The notes under the pieces: generated by a model
Databases searched by the model: none
What the model saw: the letters and a program-made list of their open reading frames with translations, nothing else
Told to the model about the DNA's origin: nothing
From: Gemmatimonadota bacterium
GTDB lineage: Bacteria; Latescibacterota; UBA2968; UBA8231
Direction of reading: 5' to 3'
NCBI GenBank assembly: GCA_018673255.1
Contig: JABHDC010000210.1
Span: 1 to 7,852 of the forward strand
DNA length: 7,852 nucleotides
Shown: one piece after another, positions 4,389-7,852 of the stretch
How the letters are laid out: each line of letters opens with the position of its first letter
Numbering within the stretch: the stretch's first letter is position 1
Program-made: the position numbers and the translations under genes

Positions 4389-5912
4389 ATGCTCCGTCAT
4401 CAAAGATCTTCTATCGAATCTGTCACAGGTTGGCTGCTGGCTGCAGTGAGCATGGCGGTGTTGCTGGCCAATGCGGCACCGGCGCAGGCGGCCTCGCAGA
4501 CCGCTCTTGCCGTGCCTCTGGCTGGAATCCGCCTGGATGGGGATCTGTCTGACTGGCCTCGCGGCATGCCGACCCATCCCATTCTCAATCACTTCGACGT
4601 CTATGGACGCACCGATCTGGCCGGAGAGGATCTGACTGCAAGTCAGGATCTCACGCCCGTCATGATGGTCGGCTACGAGCCGAATACCAATCTGCTCTAT
4701 CTGGGTGTCGAAGTGCGGGATGATGTGAGCTCCAATCCGCGCCATCCGAGTCATCTGCAGAGCGATGGGCTGGAGGTCTACGTATCCGGTCTGGCCGGGA
4801 ATGCCCCCGGTCATCAACCGACGAAGTATGTGATGGTTCCCGGGGTTCATCAGTTCGACGGATTCCAGGGATCGCCCGCCATGAGAAATGGCGAAATCGG
4901 CGCGACCCGAACCCGTGCCGTGTGGAATCGGCAGGGGGATATCACGACATACGAATGGCAGATCGATGTCTTTGATCGACAGGGCCAGCGGACGGATCTG
5001 ATTCCTGGTGAAGTGATCGGCCTCGATGTTGTGGTCGTGGACTATGACGGGCCCGGAAGCGGCAACCCTGCCTGGGTGCCCTGGGGACCGGCCATCGGTA
5101 ACAAGTGGACGGGGAATGATCGTATTGCACGAGTCGTTCTGGGCGGCGGGCCAATGTATGGTGCCGGTATGGCCTTCGACACGAAGGATCTGGTCCGATC
5201 CGCCTTCAAAGCACGCCTGTCCAGCGCGAACCACAGAGGTGATTCAGACGATCTGAAGATCGCCGTCCATGGGATCACGAGTCTTGTTGCCGGGGTTCTG
5301 GAAGGCGTTCAGGAGGCGACGGACGACGAGAGTGTGATCGAGTGGATGCGCCAGGAGGGGGCCTCCGAGGAGGATCTGGCTGAATTGCGTGCAGGCCTTC
5401 TGGAGGCGAAGCAGGAACTGGAGGAGGCTCGGATCGAGTTGCGTCAAGAGCTCATCGACGTGGATGTCAACGTCGATATGACTCGCGTCGAACAAGACAT
5501 CCTCCACGCCGTAACCCAGGCCAATGTGGCAGAGGTCATCGCTCGCGCCGCCGAGGTCCATGCCCTTGCCTCAGCCGACGCACGAGAAATACACATCTCC
5601 GAGATGGTGCCCCCGGTTCCGCCAGTTCCGCCAGTGGCCAGGGAGCACCGGATCGTCTTCGAGTCAGGAGATAGCGGCGGTACCGCAGAGATCATCTGGG
5701 GGTCGATGATGGGACTGGCGATGCTCATTGGCGCCGTAGGGATCACCGTGGCGATCGCGCGGCGCTCGGGCAGTGGCAAGAGCGGTGACGCGCCGAAGAC
5801 GACAGACCGAATCGAGCGAATCGAGCAACGTCTGACCGATACTCAGGATGTCATGCTCGCCCTGAGTGAGAAGCTGGATCGCCTCGACGAGAAGAAGCCG
5901 AAGGGCGACTAG
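4389..5912 (+). CDS. Secreted CBM9-like domain protein with one membrane span and cytoplasmic coil
   Basis: The 507-residue protein starts with a signal peptide (hydrophobic 14-30, likely cut after AQA at 34). Residues about 45-252 look like a CBM9-type beta-sandwich: IRLDGDLSDWP (47-57), LLYLGVEVRDD (102-112), SDGLEVYVS (125-133), YEWQIDVF (188-195) and IGLDVVVVDYDG (210-221). Relatives bind sugars or sit in front of outer-membrane proteins. A charged helical region (about 285-400, strongest at 325-356) and a PPVPPVPPV hinge (408-416) lead to one transmembrane helix (434-458) and a cytoplasmic coil (473-500). That coil resembles the end of the TM2 protein encoded just upstream. Ribosome site AGAGG (4377-4381) is 7 nt from the ATG. 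The design suggests a sensor or anchor linking the periplasm to cytoplasmic PspA. Ligand unknown. Confidence 0.8.
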   Translation: MLRHQRSSIESVTGWLLAAVSMAVLLANAAPAQAASQTALAVPLAGIRLDGDLSDWPRGMPTHPILNHFDVYGRTDLAGEDLTASQDLTPVMMVGYEPNTNLLYLGVEVRDDVSSNPRHPSHLQSDGLEVYVSGLAGNAPGHQPTKYVMVPGVHQFDGFQGSPAMRNGEIGATRTRAVWNRQGDITTYEWQIDVFDRQGQRTDLIPGEVIGLDVVVVDYDGPGSGNPAWVPWGPAIGNKWTGNDRIARVVLGGGPMYGAGMAFDTKDLVRSAFKARLSSANHRGDSDDLKIAVHGITSLVAGVLEGVQEATDDESVIEWMRQEGASEEDLAELRAGLLEAKQELEEARIELRQELIDVDVNVDMTRVEQDILHAVTQANVAEVIARAAEVHALASADAREIHISEMVPPVPPVPPVAREHRIVFESGDSGGTAEIIWGSMMGLAMLIGAVGITVAIARRSGSGKSGDAPKTTDRIERIEQRLTDTQDVMLALSEKLDRLDEKKPKGD

Positions 5913-5923
5913 GAGACACCACC

Positions 5924-5983
5924 ATGCAGTGCCTGCAATCACTGTCGAGCAATGATGTCCAAAGCCAGGGAGAATCAGTATGA
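5924..5983 (+). CDS. Possible 19-residue coupling or leader peptide
   Basis: ATG 5924 lies 8 nt after a good ribosome site (AGGAG, 5911-5915). It opens a 19-codon frame, MQCLQSLSSNDVQSQGESV, whose TGA stop overlaps the start codon of the next gene (ATGA, 5980-5983). This is the usual arrangement for translational coupling. The peptide is polar with no recognisable motif, so translation rather than product may matter. The next gene also has its own AGGGAGA site, so the frame could be fortuitous. Confidence 0.4.
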   Translation: MQCLQSLSSNDVQSQGESV

Positions 5984-6774
5984 GGCAACGCATGCTGAGG
6001 TTGCCAGCTGCCGTCCTCCTCCTCTGCGTAGGTCTGGTCGCCGCAGACGGTGCCTGGGCAGGATCGGCGGAGCGCACCGAACAGCTCAGTGCGCCGCTTG
6101 GATCAGGCGGACGTCTGGAGGTCGACAACACGATCGGCAGCATCCGGATCGAGGGTGCCGATACGGAAGGCGTGGAGATCACCGCCCACATGAAGGTCAG
6201 TGATTCGCGCAGTGAGGCCGAGGCGGAGGAATTCCTCGAGCAGATCGAGATCCGCGTGGAGCAGACGCCGGGCGCCGTCTATGTGCGCACGCGTGTGCCA
6301 GGTGGTTTCCTCGACAAGATCGAGGATGACTACCAGATCGATTACGAGATCCGCGTCCCCCGACACGTTCAGATTGACGCCGAACTTCAGGTCGGCAATG
6401 TGAGGATCGTGGATGTCTCCGGTCGCGTGGTGGTGGAGACCCATGTAGGCGAAATCGAGGTAGAGGTCGGTTCCGGGGCCATCGAGGCGAGTACCCATGT
6501 GGGGAATATCGAAGCCACACTTGGCCACTTCGATGGCGAGGGACGCCTGCGATTCGAAACGAACGTCGGTAATATCGAACTCAAGCTGCCTGCTGATCTG
6601 GCCGTTCGTCTCGACGCCTCCGTGACGATTGGTGACGTGGACTGTGATTTCGACGCCGAATCGGAGCGCAATACCTGGGTGGGTGAGAAGGTCTCGGGTG
6701 ACATCAATGGCGGGGGGCCGACACTGAAGGCCCGTGCCAATATCGGCAGCGTCTCTCTGCGGCGCGGTCGTTAG
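5980..6774 (+). CDS. Exported DUF4097-type beta-repeat protein
   Basis: The 264-residue protein has a signal peptide (LPAAVLLLCVGLVAADGAWA, 8-27, probable cut after AWA). The Cys at 16 has Leu at -1, so it is not a lipobox. The mature part is a repetitive beta structure with V/I-G-x-I/V turns at residues 52, 138, 156, 174, 196, 217 and 255. The central copies are about 18-22 residues apart (VGNVRIVDV, VGEIEVEV, VGNIEATL, VGNIELKL). This is the pattern of the DUF4097/putative-adhesin family, relatives of which (such as LiaG) occur with PspC and LiaF-type envelope-stress proteins. It likely acts in the periplasm or at the outer face of the membrane. Its place in the pspA operon supports a stress-response role. 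Biochemical function is unknown. Confidence 0.82.
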   Translation: MRQRMLRLPAAVLLLCVGLVAADGAWAGSAERTEQLSAPLGSGGRLEVDNTIGSIRIEGADTEGVEITAHMKVSDSRSEAEAEEFLEQIEIRVEQTPGAVYVRTRVPGGFLDKIEDDYQIDYEIRVPRHVQIDAELQVGNVRIVDVSGRVVVETHVGEIEVEVGSGAIEASTHVGNIEATLGHFDGEGRLRFETNVGNIELKLPADLAVRLDASVTIGDVDCDFDAESERNTWVGEKVSGDINGGGPTLKARANIGSVSLRRGR

Positions 6775-6787
6775 GTCGGTCTCGATC

Positions 6788-7492
6788 ATGACACTCGCGA
6801 TCGACGAACAGTTCACGCCTTCGCGTGGTCTGGCCCTGGAGTTGCCGAACCGACCGGGTCGCCTCCTGAGGGTGCTCGCCATTCGAACCGCGATTCTGGC
6901 GGCAGGTGTCGTTCTCACGGTCCTGCTGGCTGTCCGTATGCAGCTGAGCCTTCTCTCGTATCAGGCGGCCAGCGACAGCATGTCTCCAGACTGGCTGGCC
7001 GTGGCCGGGGGACTGATGGCTGGCGGGCTGATCCTGGGTGTGGCTCTTCTGGTCGTATTTCGCACTCGATCCATGCGTCGTGCCGGCGGTCTCCTGTTGG
7101 GCGTGCCTCTGCTATTGCTGGTCATCGGTTGTCTGGCCATGACCTACTACCCGCGCGCCAACTTCAAGAGTGATGACCTGCGCGCCGAGTGGACGCATCT
7201 GCACCCGACGCTGCGACACGCCCTGTGGGTCGCCCGACTGAGTGACGAGTCGCTGGTGCTCACCGATCTGCGACGGGCGCCAGACGACTACCACCTGATG
7301 GGGCTTCGGCTACCCTTCACATCGCGGCATTTCCCGCAGACCGATGGTTATGCCCACGCCGTCGATCTGCGCGTGTCCGATGCCGGAGATCTGCGTAACT
7401 GGGCCCGTCAGGGCCTGTTCCTGCTGATGGGCCTGCACGCAGATCGGCACGGTGGTACCGCCGATCACCTGCACGTTTCTCTCCCCGGCTAA
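6788..7492 (+). CDS. Three-span membrane protein with periplasmic M15-like peptidase domain
   Basis: The 234-residue protein has hydrophobic spans at about 29-51, 69-91 and 99-118. The basic loop RTRSMRR (92-98) lies on the inner side, which places the C-terminal domain (119-234) in the periplasm. That domain carries residues arranged as in zinc M15 D,D-/L,D-peptidases: SRH (H181), AVDL (D193) and DHLHV (D226, H229), matching ligands H, D, H and the catalytic acid three residues before the last His. H181 and D193 are 12 apart, five more than in the usual SxHxxGxAxD motif, so there is an insertion. It would trim peptidoglycan peptides if active. ATG 6788 follows the DUF4097 stop by 13 bp; the upstream ATG at 6734 would overlap that gene by 41 bp. 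A non-enzymatic member of this fold is possible. Confidence 0.68.
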   Translation: MTLAIDEQFTPSRGLALELPNRPGRLLRVLAIRTAILAAGVVLTVLLAVRMQLSLLSYQAASDSMSPDWLAVAGGLMAGGLILGVALLVVFRTRSMRRAGGLLLGVPLLLLVIGCLAMTYYPRANFKSDDLRAEWTHLHPTLRHALWVARLSDESLVLTDLRRAPDDYHLMGLRLPFTSRHFPQTDGYAHAVDLRVSDAGDLRNWARQGLFLLMGLHADRHGGTADHLHVSLPG

Positions 7493-7499
7493 TAACACA

Positions 7500-7852
7500 C
7501 TATATTTTCCCCGCCTTTTCCCATTCGGTATAGAGCTGTTGCCGATACAGGTCCGCGCGTTCGGCATTCTCTTGTGCCCGTTCGGCAAAGTAGACCAAAC
7601 CAAGGGCCCGACGCGGACGCGGGCTCGGGTTGGCATCGGCGCGGTGTACGGTCAGTGAGTGATGCACCAAGAGGTCGCCCGGCTCGGCACAGATGGGCAC
7701 TTCGCATCGACGATCTTCGGCGCCATAATCACTGATCCCCTGCGAGAACCCGAGTATATCCGTGCGCTGGTGTGGGCGCATGCCTTCGCGGTGCGATCCG
7801 GGCAAATAACGCACGCAGCCATTTTCCTCGTCTACCGTATCCTGCGCTAACC
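7500..7852 (-). CDS. Phytanoyl-CoA dioxygenase (PhyH) family protein, C-terminal part
   Basis: The gene reads leftward from beyond the right edge; its stop is at 7500-7502. The visible 116 residues begin within LAQDTVDEENGCVRYLPGSH, the family's conserved segment leading to the PGSH turn. They continue to AEPGDLLVHHSLTVHRADAN, which carries the distal iron-binding His (of HRADAN), and PRRALGLVYF, with the Arg that binds 2-oxoglutarate. The H-x-D metal pair must lie outside the window. Such enzymes hydroxylate small molecules using Fe(II), O2 and 2-oxoglutarate; substrate unknown. A GTG at 7814 is internal, not a start. The tail (AERAQENAERADLYRQ) is helical. The stop is 7 bp from the convergent peptidase-like gene, with no terminator visible between them. 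Confidence 0.88.
   Translation of the reverse strand, partial: LAQDTVDEENGCVRYLPGSHREGMRPHQRTDILGFSQGISDYGAEDRRCEVPICAEPGDLLVHHSLTVHRADANPSPRPRRALGLVYFAERAQENAERADLYRQQLYTEWEKAGKI

Noticed and set aside
4284..5234. 316-residue minus-strand open frame opposite the TM2 and CBM9-like genes
   Set aside because: It is a shadow frame in GC-rich DNA and shows no recognisable domain. The + strand reading has a signal peptide and ordered domains.
5606..5640. Short tandem repeat encoding PPVPPVPPV as a CRISPR or phase-variable repeat
   Set aside because: It has only about three imperfect 9-base units, stays in frame, and serves as a proline hinge between helix and membrane span.

Overview
The window is GC-rich and densely coded, almost entirely on the + strand. 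It looks like the chromosome of an uncultured Gram-negative-type bacterium: there are Sec signal peptides, periplasmic domains and sigma-54 promoters of the phage-shock type. The mix of an enolase-superfamily sugar-acid enzyme, a phytanoyl-CoA dioxygenase-type oxygenase and a CBM9-like domain is common in environmental lineages such as Latescibacterota, Planctomycetota and Gemmatimonadota. That placement is an impression, not a demonstration. No rRNA, tRNA, CRISPR array or mobile element was seen.

Bases 1-2114 are a housekeeping and metabolic block: the 3' end of a galactokinase gene, a TrmH-type tRNA 2'-O-methyltransferase overlapping it by 4 bp (ATGA), and a mandelate racemase/muconate lactonizing-type enzyme 16 bp further on.

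Bases 2115-3272 are regulatory DNA with two very small genes. One encodes a lone 59-residue Fis/PspF-type helix-turn-helix protein (2389-2568). The other encodes a 56-residue single-span membrane protein behind a very strong ribosome binding site (2748-2918), followed by a clear intrinsic terminator (2966-2996). The HTH gene and pspA each have a sigma-54 promoter (GG-N10-GC). Each promoter has an 18-bp palindrome, YCGCCA-N6-TGGCGR, upstream at nearly the same distance (86 and 87 bp). This is the architecture of an enhancer-dependent regulon.

Bases 3273-7492 form one tightly packed operon: PspA; a TM2-domain membrane protein; a secreted CBM9-like protein with one membrane span and a C-terminal coil; a possible 19-residue coupling peptide; a DUF4097-type beta-repeat periplasmic protein; and a three-span membrane protein whose periplasmic domain resembles M15 peptidases. 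The TM2 protein and the CBM9-like protein end in the same kind of coil. This suggests both display a docking helix at the inner face of the membrane, perhaps for PspA, taking the place of PspB/PspC, which are absent from the window. The whole reads as a non-canonical phage-shock (envelope-stress) system with a periplasmic wall- or glycan-facing arm.

On the right edge, a convergent gene for a PhyH-family Fe(II)/2-oxoglutarate oxygenase begins outside the window and ends 7 bp from the operon's last stop codon.
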